Shown: piece by piece, positions 17,959 to 27,600 of the stretch
Layout of the letters: each line of letters begins with the position of its first letter
How positions within the stretch are numbered: the first letter of the stretch is position 1
Assembly (NCBI GenBank): GCA_021151605.1
Contig: JAGKWZ010000002.1
Location: 1 to 64,000 of the forward strand
Length of the DNA: 64,000 nucleotides
Direction of reading: 5' to 3'
Source: Verrucomicrobiaceae bacterium
GTDB taxonomy: Bacteria > Verrucomicrobiota > Verrucomicrobiia > Verrucomicrobiales > Verrucomicrobiaceae
Translations under genes and position numbers: made by a program
Notes under the pieces: generated by a model
The model's database searches: none
What the model was told of the DNA's origin: nothing
Seen by the model: only the letters and a program-made list of their open reading frames with translations

Positions 17959-19161
17959 TCAGAAGGACGCAGTTACTCCTAATGAGATATTGTTGCGCTG
18001 AAATTCACGAGCAACGTTATCAGAATTTAGAATTGAATATGTGTACGCAGCATCTAGCGCTAGGTTATCGGTGAAACTATAGCTTACGCCAGCAGACATC
18101 AATAATGAATGCTCTGTAACATCTTGCAGCACAGACCCGCCATCAAAGTTGCTGTAGGCATACTGGACTCCTGAATTGATACCAAGCTTTTTGTTGATTC
18201 TATGGTTTATATTTAGACCTGTCCTGAGAGAGTACCGACTTTGGTAGGAACCCAATTCGGCACCATCAAACCCAAGAGCTCCGAACCAACGCACCTGAGT
18301 TTGTTTCGCAAGAGCATAGTTCAGGGCAACTTCGGAGTATGGTGCTGTATTGTTCGATCGAGCAGAACGGAAAAACTCAGCGCCTGCGCGGAAGGAACCT
18401 GTGAATCTTTGACTCCAAGCGTAATCAACGCCGGCTAGAGCAAAGTGAGACTGGAAGTCTTTGAGGCTGGCCGATGCAAACTTAGTGTTTCGATAACGAT
18501 ACTCGGCTGCCAAACTCATCTGTTTATTCAAGGCATAAGAGAATTGTTGGGCTACCAAGTGCGTCAGTCTATCCTCTGCATCTGAGACGATATCATCTTC
18601 ATAACGAACTCCATCGACCGTATAAGAGGTAGTGGTCGAAAATCGTTGCGACCACGCATAGCTCATATTAAAGTTATTAAAACCATACAAATATTGGCCA
18701 TTGAAGAGAGATGTGGTTCCACCCATCGCAATATTTGGCTGAGCCTCGTAGGTCAAAAAGAAGTTGTTACTAATCTTGAGACGCTGTGAGATTTGATGAG
18801 AGATGTTGAACGCAACACGAGCGTTATAAAATGTGTCGTTGTAGCGAGCAATATTGTCGAGGTAGTGCACCGTTCCAATATCGACAGCAACGCTCCAAGG
18901 TGTAGTTTGGTCGGCGTCTTTGTAAGTGGCACCTAAGCCACCCTGGACGTAATACGATTCGAAATTATCGAATCCAGGCGATGAAAGACCATAATCCAGA
19001 ACGTCATATCCAGTGCGAGTAGACAAACTCCAAGTTAATGGCTCATCTGCTTCGAAATCTCCTGAATAATTTTGAATTCCTACGAGGCCTTGCGCCTTTG
19101 AGACAATAGGATTCAGTACAGATAAAATTGCAATAACCAACAAGGGTGCATGTTTGCTCAT
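17959..19161 (-). CDS. Outer-membrane beta-barrel protein of the polysaccharide locus
   Basis: 400 aa with a signal peptide (residues 1-23, ending SKA). The rest is alternating amphipathic strands rich in Tyr, Asn and Ser, such as FNISHQISQRLKISNNFFLT and SYAWSQRFSTTTSYTV, ending in NISLGVTASF with the C-terminal Phe typical of outer-membrane barrels. It resembles barrels found near exopolysaccharide/exosortase loci in Verrucomicrobiota; I do not recognise a specific named family. It is encoded upstream of the Wzc-like gene on the same strand (75-base gap), so it may form the outer-membrane channel that the short Wza-like protein lacks. That role is inferred from position. Confidence 0.75.
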   Translation of the reverse strand: MSKHAPLLVIAILSVLNPIVSKAQGLVGIQNYSGDFEADEPLTWSLSTRTGYDVLDYGLSSPGFDNFESYYVQGGLGATYKDADQTTPWSVAVDIGTVHYLDNIARYNDTFYNARVAFNISHQISQRLKISNNFFLTYEAQPNIAMGGTTSLFNGQYLYGFNNFNMSYAWSQRFSTTTSYTVDGVRYEDDIVSDAEDRLTHLVAQQFSYALNKQMSLAAEYRYRNTKFASASLKDFQSHFALAGVDYAWSQRFTGSFRAGAEFFRSARSNNTAPYSEVALNYALAKQTQVRWFGALGFDGAELGSYQSRYSLRTGLNINHRINKKLGINSGVQYAYSNFDGGSVLQDVTEHSLLMSAGVSYSFTDNLALDAAYTYSILNSDNVAREFQRNNISLGVTASF

Positions 19162-19202
19162 AGCGGATGTGAACAGTTAGTTATTTAATCCTTAGCAATT
19201 AA

Positions 19203-19757
19203 TTAAGGATAAATAGGAGTGGATTGCGTCGCTGAGATGCCATCCTTGTCGGTTGTTCGCGGCAGAAATCCCCCTGCAGGTGCCTGCATCAAATAAACTC
19301 CTCTAACTGGGACAATAGGTTCAGGACTTTCTAATTCTGTCTCTGGTTCAGGGCTTTCCAGGTTTACGTTTTTTGAGTCTTTTCCAGAAGCAGTGGCGGT
19401 CACTTGTGTGTTTATAATGCCGGACCCAGCCATTTTTGCGCAATCGATAATGGTAGCAGACTGCTTTGGGACAACAGAAATGGCCGTTTGAACGATTTGG
19501 GTAACGAGTTGCTGGTCAGCCTTGGAGGCAGTAATAGCGGCCGCGATGATTTCGCAAACACAGCTTTCATTGATCACAAGGGCATCTTCAACAATCATCA
19601 GCACTTTACCAGGCTCCTTAAGAACTGCAGCAGTCACGTTTGCTGCGATGCCAGTGCAATCTTTCAATGAATCAGCCTGTACGCTAACTCCCATCACACT
19701 AAGGCCGAACGCGATAGAAACAAAAGGAGATAGAATTTGTCGTGATAAGGCATTCAT
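19203..19757 (-). CDS. Secreted protein of unknown function in the polysaccharide locus
   Basis: 184 aa with a signal peptide (about residues 1-28, ending VQA). The mature N-terminal half is helical and Ala/Val-rich, with paired cysteines (Cys34; CVC at about 67-69; Cys105). A Pro/Glu-rich linker (ESPEPETELESPEP) follows, and the C-terminus is short and polar. No family is recognised. It is the first gene of the minus-strand run leading to the barrel, Wzc and Wza genes (41-base gap) and lies next to tRNA-Gly. It is probably a periplasmic or surface component of the same locus; no enzymatic motif is visible. Confidence 0.6.
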   Translation of the reverse strand: MNALSRQILSPFVSIAFGLSVMGVSVQADSLKDCTGIAANVTAAVLKEPGKVLMIVEDALVINESCVCEIIAAAITASKADQQLVTQIVQTAISVVPKQSATIIDCAKMAGSGIINTQVTATASGKDSKNVNLESPEPETELESPEPIVPVRGVYLMQAPAGGFLPRTTDKDGISATQSTPIYP

Positions 19758-19785
19758 GGCGGATGAAGAACGATAAAATTAATGG

Positions 19786-19856
19786 AGCGGGTAGTGGGAA
19801 TCGAACCCACATGGCTAGCTTGGAAGGCTAGAACTTTACCACTAAGCTATACCCGC
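19786..19856 (-). tRNA. tRNA-Gly (anticodon TCC)
   Basis: Read on the minus strand, the 71-base sequence starts GCGGGTATAGCTTAGTGGTA and folds into a complete cloverleaf: 7-bp acceptor stem (GCGGGTA/TACCCGC), anticodon stem CTAGC/GCTAG with loop CTTCCAA (anticodon TCC), and T-arm GTGGG-TTCGATT-CCCAC. The discriminator base is T, and CCA is not encoded. It lies at the edge of the polysaccharide genes, in the AT-rich island. Confidence 0.95.
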
Positions 19857-20224
19857 GATCAATTAATCATACGCGCAGATGAAATGATTGCACGAAAAAA
19901 ATCAAAAAAATACAACTACTCGCATATCAATAATTTTCACAAACAAAGAAATGTAAGCAGATCTATATCTGATATTTGAGGAAAAAAAGCAAGTGCAAGT
20001 TAAAGAAACAGTTTTGTTTAGCGGCCTGAATTGAGGAAAAATTCAAAAAATAACAAAACATTTGAAACAAAATTCGAACCATTCACCAACTTGGATTAAT
20101 GTGAAGGTAGCCTAAAAATATACTGGTTCGCTGCTGAAAAAAACGTATTCGATTAATTTTTTTGGCTACTAGTCTTTAATTTCGCTGCGGCAGAAAATTC
20201 AGAACTCGGGAGTACAATCTCAAA
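19857..20224. other. AT-rich spacer
   Basis: Very AT-rich sequence with A-runs between tRNA-Gly and the decayed repeat protein. No gene, stable hairpin, attachment-site duplicate or repeat could be identified by eye. Confidence 0.4.
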
Positions 20225-21375
20225 TTCATATCAACAGCTTGATGTCAGTTTGAAAAAGGTACTCGAGATTCCTGAAGAAGAGGAGAGACACTAACAACTG
20301 AAAAAGCTTGGATATCAATTTGCGGACAATGCCCCAAAAAAGGGTGGGCTTTGCCTGCTACAGAATTTGATATAGCAGCAGATAAAGAAACGTTTGCAAT
20401 GGCACTTCTGCGGCGATGGGGGAGTGCCAAACCTGAGGACGCTTTAAAGGCGTGCAATAACTTGCCTGAGGGAGAGGAGCGTCTTTTAGCTTACACGTCC
20501 GCTCTAATTGGGTGGACAAAGGTAGACCCAAGAGCAGCCTCCGAATGGGTGACTGCAAATTTGAATTCAATTTATCGAATAACGGCAGCTGGTGCAGTGG
20601 GTAGAACTTGGGTGAAAAAAGATACAGAAGATGCTGCAAGGTGGGCATCTGCGTGGCCGGATGAAATTGAGAAATTATTTATATTAGGGGAAGTATTGGA
20701 AGATTGGGGGGTAGAGTATGGTCAAGAAGCGGCCGAGTGGCTAGGAATAATGGCTGATGAGAAAATGAAGGATCTCATGATGTCGAAAATGATACTGAAA
20801 TGGGGAGGAAATTATCCAAAATACGCTTCAGATTGATGCTAAACAATTAAGCCCATAGTTGGCTGTTACCACGAGTAATTGCGGAATGGTCAAAATATGT
20901 CCACAAAATTGCTTCTATTTGGAGTGCAAGGTTGCTTTGTAACAGAATGGGTGGATTACGACCCGCGTAGGTCTTATGCTTGTATTAAGGCAGAGTTATA
21001 AGGCAATCACCAGTCGATGGCGTGCTTCAAATTTGGGCTCAGGAATACCCGAAAGATGCGCTAAACTTGATTACTGAAATGTTGCCTATCCCAGAACGAG
21101 CGCAAGCCCTTGAGATCATCATACAAACTTGGAGCATCTCAGATACTGGGCGTTTTAGTTGATGGTTGAGCGATCAAAGACCGGGCCTTGAGAAGGATTT
21201 GGGTTTGGAACAGTTGGCACGAATATTGATCACTGCAGATCCTCACTCCGCAATGAAGGCCGCACTCTCAATTGGAAACCCGATCAGGCAAGGGGAGGTC
21301 AGCAATCAGTTGCTGGAGCAATGGAAGACGGCAGCCCAAGCTGAAGCGGCGAAATGGAAACCTGAAAAATTTTGA
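20225..21375 (+). pseudogene. Decayed helical-repeat protein (Verrucomicrobia type)
   Basis: The longest open piece (20351-20836, about 160 aa) has a repeating pattern of about 35 residues with conserved Trp and DP/AA positions: IGWTKVDPRAASEWVTANLN, GRTWVKKDTEDAARWASAWP, DWGVEYGQEAAEWL. After a stop at 20834 further units appear in other frames. One frame from about 21008 gives LQIWAQEYPKDALNLITEML, then a TGA near 21161, then ARILITADPHSAMKAALSI and QWKTAAQAEAAKW, ending at 21375. Frame changes also occur near 20290-20345. Intact relatives are large secreted proteins in Verrucomicrobiota with many such alpha-helical repeats. The multiple stops and frameshifts in an AT-rich setting indicate a dead gene. 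Confidence 0.65.
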
Positions 21376-21652
21376 TAATGCCCAAGGTCGTGAGGCGTGG
21401 GTTTACAGATGGTGAGGAGATCCAAGCGGAAGGCGGACGGTGACAAGGAGGTTACGGCTACCGCGCTGAAGCACTGACGGCATCGCTGGCCTCATCTCGT
21501 TACGTTTGATGCGTCCTGCGCTGTACCTTAAGAGAGCTTCAGCGCGGGGTGTATGTGTGCCTGATCTTGAATCAGATAGGTGAGCTTATCAGGTGTCCAA
21601 TCGGAGAAGGGTAAGGAGCAGGGCAAACAGCATTAAACTAGTTAAACGTGGG

Positions 21653-22999
21653 CTACAACAAGGCTGGCAGTGAAAGAACGAATTCATTCCATTGGCCATC
21701 GGACCGCACTAGGATGAGGTCGCCACCGTGGGAGCGGGCGAGTGCGAGAGCGATGTTGAGCCCGAGACCATGGCCGCTTTGGTTTTCACCCACCTTTGAA
21801 CCGCGACGGAAGCGCTCGAAGATGCCTTCACGGTCTTCCTCAGGCAAGGCGGGGCCGGTGTTGGCGACAGAGAAGCGGGCTTGATTCCCATCACGCTTCA
21901 CCGTTAGCCGGACGCGACCTCCATCCGGGGTGTATTTGGCAGCGTTCTCGACGAGGTTTTGCACGATGATCGCCAGATGGCGGCGGTCGGCACAGACGGT
22001 GATGCCGGTTTCGATCTCGCTCTCCACTTCGAGCCGCCCGTAAGTGAGCGTCTCCAAGTCATCAAGCGCTGAAGCAGCGAGATCGGCGAGATCAAAGGGC
22101 TGGCTCTCCAGACTGAGGCGACGCGCGTCCGTGCGCGCAAGCAGGAGCAGATCCTGAATGAGTCCCGTGAGCCGGCGCACCTGCCGCAGCAGAGTTTCCA
22201 CCTCCGTCTTGCCATCACCATCCAGATGCTCACCATCACGCAGAGACTCCAATCCAGCGCGCAGCACGGCCACGGGTGTTTTTAGCTGATGCGAGGCATC
22301 GGCGGAGAAACGAGTCGCGGCCTCATACGAGGCATTCAGCCGCGCGAAGGCATCATTCAAAACCACGGTCAGTCGCGCGATCTCGTCATCTGCCTCCGGC
22401 ATAGGCAGTCGCTCGGCAAGGTTCTCCACCGAGATGCTCTCCGCTGCTGCTGACAGCGCCGCCACAGGAGCCACGGCTTTTTTCCCCAGCCACAGGCCGC
22501 CGGCAAAAACCATGAGCCCAACCAACGGTAGCGTCGTCAGCAGGCCGATGGCCACGTCTTGGAGAAAGTCCTCCACAGGCTCGAGACTCACGGCAACGTG
22601 GATGGTGTAGTTCGGCTCGCGAAAACTGCCCGCACGGCAAGCCTGCCCGGCGATCTGGATGGTGCGAAAGCCGAGCGCGCCTTCGATGCTAAGGCCACGC
22701 AGATTCGCCGAATGATACACGGTCTGCCCCTCCGGTCCCTGGATCATGAGGAAGTGCTCGCGCATGTCCACGGGCACAAATTTCATGCTCAGCGCGTGGC
22801 GCGGATTCACCGGTGCACCACGAAAGTTTTGCAGGTCGCGCACCAACTCGGAGGAGCTTTCGCGCAGGCTGTCATCCACCTCATGGATCTGGCGGAAGTA
22901 GATGAAGGTCATCAGCGCCACCGCACCGACGACGAGCGTCAGCATCGTGAGCGCTGCGGAGTAAACGCCGACCTTGATCTTGAGCGGCCAGCGTTTCAT
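21653..22999 (-). CDS. Two-component sensor histidine kinase
   Basis: 448 aa. Two membrane segments (about 12-34 and 148-172) flank a periplasmic sensor region of about 110 residues. A HAMP-like linker follows, then a HisKA domain with SADASHQLKTPVAVL (phospho-acceptor His237) and a HATPase domain with N-box NLVENAAKYTPDGG (Asn353) and G-box GHGLGLNIALALARSHGG (from about 410). This is the EnvZ/QseC/CusS-type layout. Its start overlaps the end of the response regulator by 4 bases, so the two are translationally coupled. A small secreted protein gene and the CzcA-type efflux locus lie on the opposite side, which makes a metal or envelope signal plausible but unproven. Confidence 0.93.
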   Translation of the reverse strand: MKRWPLKIKVGVYSAALTMLTLVVGAVALMTFIYFRQIHEVDDSLRESSSELVRDLQNFRGAPVNPRHALSMKFVPVDMREHFLMIQGPEGQTVYHSANLRGLSIEGALGFRTIQIAGQACRAGSFREPNYTIHVAVSLEPVEDFLQDVAIGLLTTLPLVGLMVFAGGLWLGKKAVAPVAALSAAAESISVENLAERLPMPEADDEIARLTVVLNDAFARLNASYEAATRFSADASHQLKTPVAVLRAGLESLRDGEHLDGDGKTEVETLLRQVRRLTGLIQDLLLLARTDARRLSLESQPFDLADLAASALDDLETLTYGRLEVESEIETGITVCADRRHLAIIVQNLVENAAKYTPDGGRVRLTVKRDGNQARFSVANTGPALPEEDREGIFERFRRGSKVGENQSGHGLGLNIALALARSHGGDLILVRSDGQWNEFVLSLPALL

Positions 23000-23673
23000 T
23001 CCGGTTTGATCATTTGGTAGCCGACACCGCGCACCGTCTGTATTAGCGCAGGCCGACCATCAACCTCCAACTTTTTGCGCAGACGCATGATGAATATCTC
23101 CACCGTGCGCGTGTCATACTGGTGCTCGCGCTGCCAGATGCGTTCGCAGATTTCATCGCGGGTGAAAACACGACCCGGCTCGCGCATGAAGATCTGCAGC
23201 ACCTCAAACTCGCGCGGGGACAGCTCGATCTTCTCGCCATGACGAGTCACTTTGCGATGCGGCACATCCATGACGACATCGTCAACTTCCAGCACATCGG
23301 ACTCTTTGAGCGCCCCACCACGACGACCGAGTACACTCACGCGTGCCACCAGCTCATCCATGGAGAAAGGCTTCGCCAGATAGTCATCGGCACCGGAGGT
23401 GAGACCCTTCACGCGACTCTCTACATCACCACGAGCCGTGAGGATGATGACGCGTGAGTCGATGTGTTGCTTTCTCAAGCGCTCCAGCACGGAGAAGCCA
23501 TCCAACGAGGGTAGATTCAGATCCAGCACGATGAGGTCCGGCTTCGTATCGAGCGCTGCGTTCAAGCCCTGAAGACCATCCTGCTTCACCGCCGTCGTGT
23601 GGCCTCGGCGTGTCAAAGCCCCCGCGATGTGGCGGGCGAGATCGGGTTCATCTTCGATAACTAAAATGCGCAT
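22996..23673 (-). CDS. OmpR/PhoB-family response regulator
   Basis: 225 aa. Receiver domain with acidic pocket EDEPD (residues 7-11), phospho-acceptor Asp51 in VLDLNLPSLDG, switch Thr79 and Lys101 (LAKPF). A winged-helix DNA-binding domain fills residues 127-222 (ELSPREFEVLQIFMREPGRV, TVRGVGYQM). It is the first gene of the operon, with the histidine kinase overlapping its last codons. A 14-base perfect inverted repeat lies 23 bases upstream of its start (23697-23710) and could be its own operator or one for the divergent gene at 23898. Confidence 0.95.
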   Translation of the reverse strand: MRILVIEDEPDLARHIAGALTRRGHTTAVKQDGLQGLNAALDTKPDLIVLDLNLPSLDGFSVLERLRKQHIDSRVIILTARGDVESRVKGLTSGADDYLAKPFSMDELVARVSVLGRRGGALKESDVLEVDDVVMDVPHRKVTRHGEKIELSPREFEVLQIFMREPGRVFTRDEICERIWQREHQYDTRTVEIFIMRLRKKLEVDGRPALIQTVRGVGYQMIKPE

Positions 23674-23696
23674 GGGACAGGATGGGAATGTGGAGT

Positions 23697-23710
23697 GCAG
23701 TTAGAACTGC
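23697..23710. promoter_or_regulatory. Candidate operator: perfect inverted repeat
   Basis: GCAGTT-AG-AACTGC lies in the 224-base divergent spacer, just upstream of the response regulator start. A second, looser pair (GGTTG and CAACC around a 10-base AT-rich centre) occurs at about 23773-23792. Either could bind the response regulator; this is inference from position and symmetry. Confidence 0.4.
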
Positions 23711-23897
23711 TGCAAACGCACAACCTAGGACCATCATCATTCGCGATGAACTGACAAACCGTAACAGAGTGGTTGGAATTGAAATCAACCCTCTGAATAA
23801 GCCTATTTTGCGCTATGAACATGATCTTTTGGCAATCTTGGATCGAATGCATTGCATATCTTTCAACTGCCCACACCTTTGCCGCCCTTCACTCGCA

Positions 23898-24386
23898 ATG
23901 CACCTCGCCCGCCGTTTCATCGCCACTCTGCTTCTGCTGACCTATGTCAGCTCGGGCACGTCGTTGGTGCCTGCGGTGATGGCCATGGCGGCTGAGTTGG
24001 AAGGTAGCCACGAAAGCCGTGTGCGACTCGGTGATAGCGGTGCGCAGGTCGTGCTGCATCATCGACAGAGCGAGTTCACACCTGCCGTGAATGATCACGT
24101 TCGTGGTCTCGCGCGAGTGTTGGTCAGCCTCTGCCAATCTGACCGCGAGGGCGACCATCAGATGACCACTGCGCAGCTTGGTGGTCTAACTGGCGTGGAG
24201 CGCGAGGAGATCTCGAAGGCACGCTCGGGCGATGCTTTATTCAACGCCCAGGCCACCTCCGAATGGCTGTTTTTGCAGCAACGATCCAAGCCGCTCGTGA
24301 CTCGCGAGCAGCCGTCGTTTCCACTACCGTTTCTGATTTCCCACAAGCCCCCCTCACTGCTGACTACGATTCAGCTTTTGATCTGA
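23898..24386 (+). CDS. Small secreted His-containing protein, paralogue A
   Basis: 162 aa. An N-terminal hydrophobic segment (FIATLLLLTYVSSGTSLVPA) looks like a signal peptide. I recognise no named family, but it is clearly paralogous to the product of 30577-31068. Both share GTS-x-x-PA-x-MA, GSH, LHHR-x-x-x-x-TP-x-V-x-DH, LARVLV-x-LC, EGDHQ, an ERE-x-I motif and a C-terminus ending T-x-QLLI. The conserved His residues (LHH, DH, GDH) and one Cys suggest metal binding. It diverges from the two-component system and precedes the 1754-aa secreted protein. A sensor or metallochaperone role is a hypothesis only. Confidence 0.65.
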   Translation: MHLARRFIATLLLLTYVSSGTSLVPAVMAMAAELEGSHESRVRLGDSGAQVVLHHRQSEFTPAVNDHVRGLARVLVSLCQSDREGDHQMTTAQLGGLTGVEREEISKARSGDALFNAQATSEWLFLQQRSKPLVTREQPSFPLPFLISHKPPSLLTTIQLLI

Positions 24387-24628
24387 GGTAGAGACTGAGT
24401 GCCATGAGCGTGCGGCTTTTGATCCGACGCGGCACAACTCTGGGATGACGCAGCCCTTATCCGTGGCCGCGCTCGCATCTCACGGCGCATCTAACTGCGC
24501 ATGGCATCACGGCGCCTTTCGCCCACGCCAGGAAATCCAACCACTTAGTTACGCTCGAGAAATTCCCATCTCGAAACCATCGGCGAAGAATACTGCCGAA
24601 TTACGGATTCAAAACACCCGCTTAGTTT

Positions 24629-27600
24629 ATGAAAAACATCCTTCACCTTTTCACCACCTTCAGGGCGCAGCGCTCGTGGTCCGCTGCCTTTGCGGCAGTC
24701 ATGCTAGCGCTGAGTCAAGCCGTCTCGCAGGCCAGCATTGCGTATGGCAGCATCAACAACTTCGACACGGTGAACGACACCGGGCATGAATGCCATGGCT
24801 TCGAAATAGAGATCGAAGACTGCCACAGCACCGACATCACCTACACCTACAATTACAATCACTACGGCGCTCCGCGCATTGAGCAGGATGACACGGACCC
24901 GGCGCATCCGAAGTGCCGCATTCGTTGGGAAAGTAAGAAGAATGCGAATGGCACTTGGGCAGCTTACACGGCGATTCCAAGCGGCGCTATCGCGCCAACG
25001 AATGGTCACATGTTCACCAATCCGAATGTAAATTTTGGCGGCGAGCATTTCGGCGTTGGCTACAACAAGGCTGTCGGGCCAGTGCATTACAACTGGCTCA
25101 TCGACAATGGCGCTGGCGTGCTCATTCATGGTGGTGTGGTGCAGGTTTCCACGCCGGTCTTTACCTATTATCCGCCAGTCGTGGGGAATCCGGCACCACC
25201 GCAGGTGCAGGCCGTGATTGCTCCACCTCCGCCTCCAGCACCTGAGCCAAAGGAGTTTGGCAAAGCGGTGTGGATGAAAGAGATCAAGACCACCACCCAC
25301 AATAACAAAGAGGTGAAGCTGCGTGACCTTGTGTCCGACGATCCAGTGAATCCAAACGACAAGAACTGGAAGAACGGTGAGCCGGATGAAGTCGAAGTGG
25401 AATGGCGCATCCTGCAAAAGCGCAACAGCCAGCCAGATGGTGGACCAAACAATGAAGTGCCTGCAGCGCCTGAAGATCTGCCGGATGGAGATGAAGTCGT
25501 CACACGCCGCTACGAGTTCTTCAAATACACGGGTCCTCTCGACGCGGAGAGCGGCGAAGCGATGGCCGATGCTGTCGATCCAGATGGTCTGCATGGCGAA
25601 GGCATGAGAACCTACAATCATCACATGGTAGGCGGTGAATGGGTGACGGTCACCGAAGACATGGCGGACTACGAGGTCATCGGTGAGTTCACCGGTTCGC
25701 AAATGGCGGCGGTGGATGTGGATGCGCCCGTCGGTCTGATCGACCATGTCGGTGAAGGCAAGGTGAACGCTGATTTTGCTGACCGCACGGTCGTGGTGGA
25801 AGGTGCCGTGCCGCTGCTGAACATCACCAAAGAAGGCGCACTGCCTGCGGGCATGACTTTCGATCTGGACACAGGCGTGCTTGCTGGCACACCAACGGTC
25901 AGCGGTGAATTCAATTTCAAAATCACGGCCTCCGATGGAGCGAGTCCTGATGTCTCGAAGAACTACACACTCGTGGTGGCTCCAGCGAATGCACCAGCGC
26001 CACCTTCGAGTCTTTTGGACACCATCGCCTCGCCTCTCGGCAGCGGAACGACGACCGGTGATGGTGCGTATGCCGTCGATGCGAATGCGACGGTCACGGC
26101 AGTAGCTGAGGCAGGCTTTGCTTTTGTGAACTGGACGGACAACGGGGTCGTCGTCAGCACGAACAGCAGTCACACGCTGGTGATGAATGTGAACCATTCG
26201 CTCGTCGCGAACTTTGTGCCGACTTACACGGTGACAGCGGGTGCGCTGCCAGTCGAAGGCGGAACCACGACGGGTGGCGGCACTTTCAATGAAGGCACGA
26301 GTGTCACGGTGACGGCGACGCCGAATGCGGGCTACACTTTTACGAACTGGACCGAAGATGGATTCGTGGTGAGCAATGCCGCCAGCCTCACATTCAATGT
26401 GGCTTCGGATCGCACGCTGGTGGCCAACTTCACGCAAGGCACGAGCTACACGATCAGCACCAGCGCCACGCCATCCATCGGTGGCAGCACAAGCGGTGGC
26501 GGCGTCTTCGCCAGTGGCACGAGTGTCACGGTCATTGCTTCACCAAGCGTGGGTTATGCTTTCGCCAACTGGACACAGGGCGGCAACGTGGTCAGCAGCA
26601 GCCCGAGCTACACTTTTAATGCCACAGCGGATCGCATCCTGGTGGCAAACTTCACCGTCACGGGCGCTGGTAATCGCATCATCGCGACAAGTGCGCTGCC
26701 CATCGCGGGTGGCACGACAAGCGGTGGCGGTACGGTGGCTGATGGCACGAGCGTGACCGTCGTTGCCACGCCGAATGCAGGCTACAACTTCGTGAACTGG
26801 ACCGAAGCCAGCGTGCAGGTCAGCGCCTCGGCGAGCTACACCTTCAACGCGACGGCTAACCGCACGCTGGTGGCGAACTTCATTGCCATCGCGGGTGGCA
26901 ATCGCACGATCACCACGGCTTCCAGTCCTGCGGCTGGTGGCACCACCTCAGGCGGTGGTGTGTTTGCCGATGGCACGAGCATCACCGTCTCTGCGGTGCC
27001 AAATGCAGGCTACATTTTCAAACGCTGGAGAGTTGGCGGCACCAACGTGAGCAGTTCTGCCAACTACACTTTCACAGTGACAGCAGACCGCGCGCTCACA
27101 GCGACGTTTGCCCCTGCGGCCACGATCAATACCGCGTCGGCACCTGCGAATGCGGGCACCACCAGTGGTGGCGGTCAGTTTGAAGACGGTAACAATGTGA
27201 CCGTCGAGGCCTTCGCGAATGATGGCTACACCTTCGCCAACTGGACGGAGAACGGCAACGTGGTGAGCGTGGATGAAGCCTTCACCTTCAAGGCACGTCC
27301 TGACACAGCTCCTGTTCGCAATCTCGTGGCGAACTTCAGCGGCGGCGTCAACTACACCATCAACGCCAGCGCGGCACCCGCAGCAGGCGGCAGCGTGACC
27401 GGCGGAGGCACCGTGGCTGGCGACAGCAATGTCACCCTCACTGCCACAGCCAACGCGGGCTACACATTCGTCAATTGGACGGAGGCAGGCGTGCCGGTCA
27501 GCGCTTCGGCGAGCTACTCATTCACAGCGACCGCGAATCGCACTCTCGTAGCGAATTTCATCGCAGGTTACAGCATCACCACCTCCGCCTTCCCCTCCAT

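Noticed and set aside
19782..19979. Small plus-strand open frame over tRNA-Gly
   Set aside because: It reads through the complement of the tRNA gene and has no coding features after it.
24704..26437. 577-codon open frame antisense to the giant secreted protein
   Set aside because: Arg/His-rich shadow of the repeat-protein gene with no domain and no start context.
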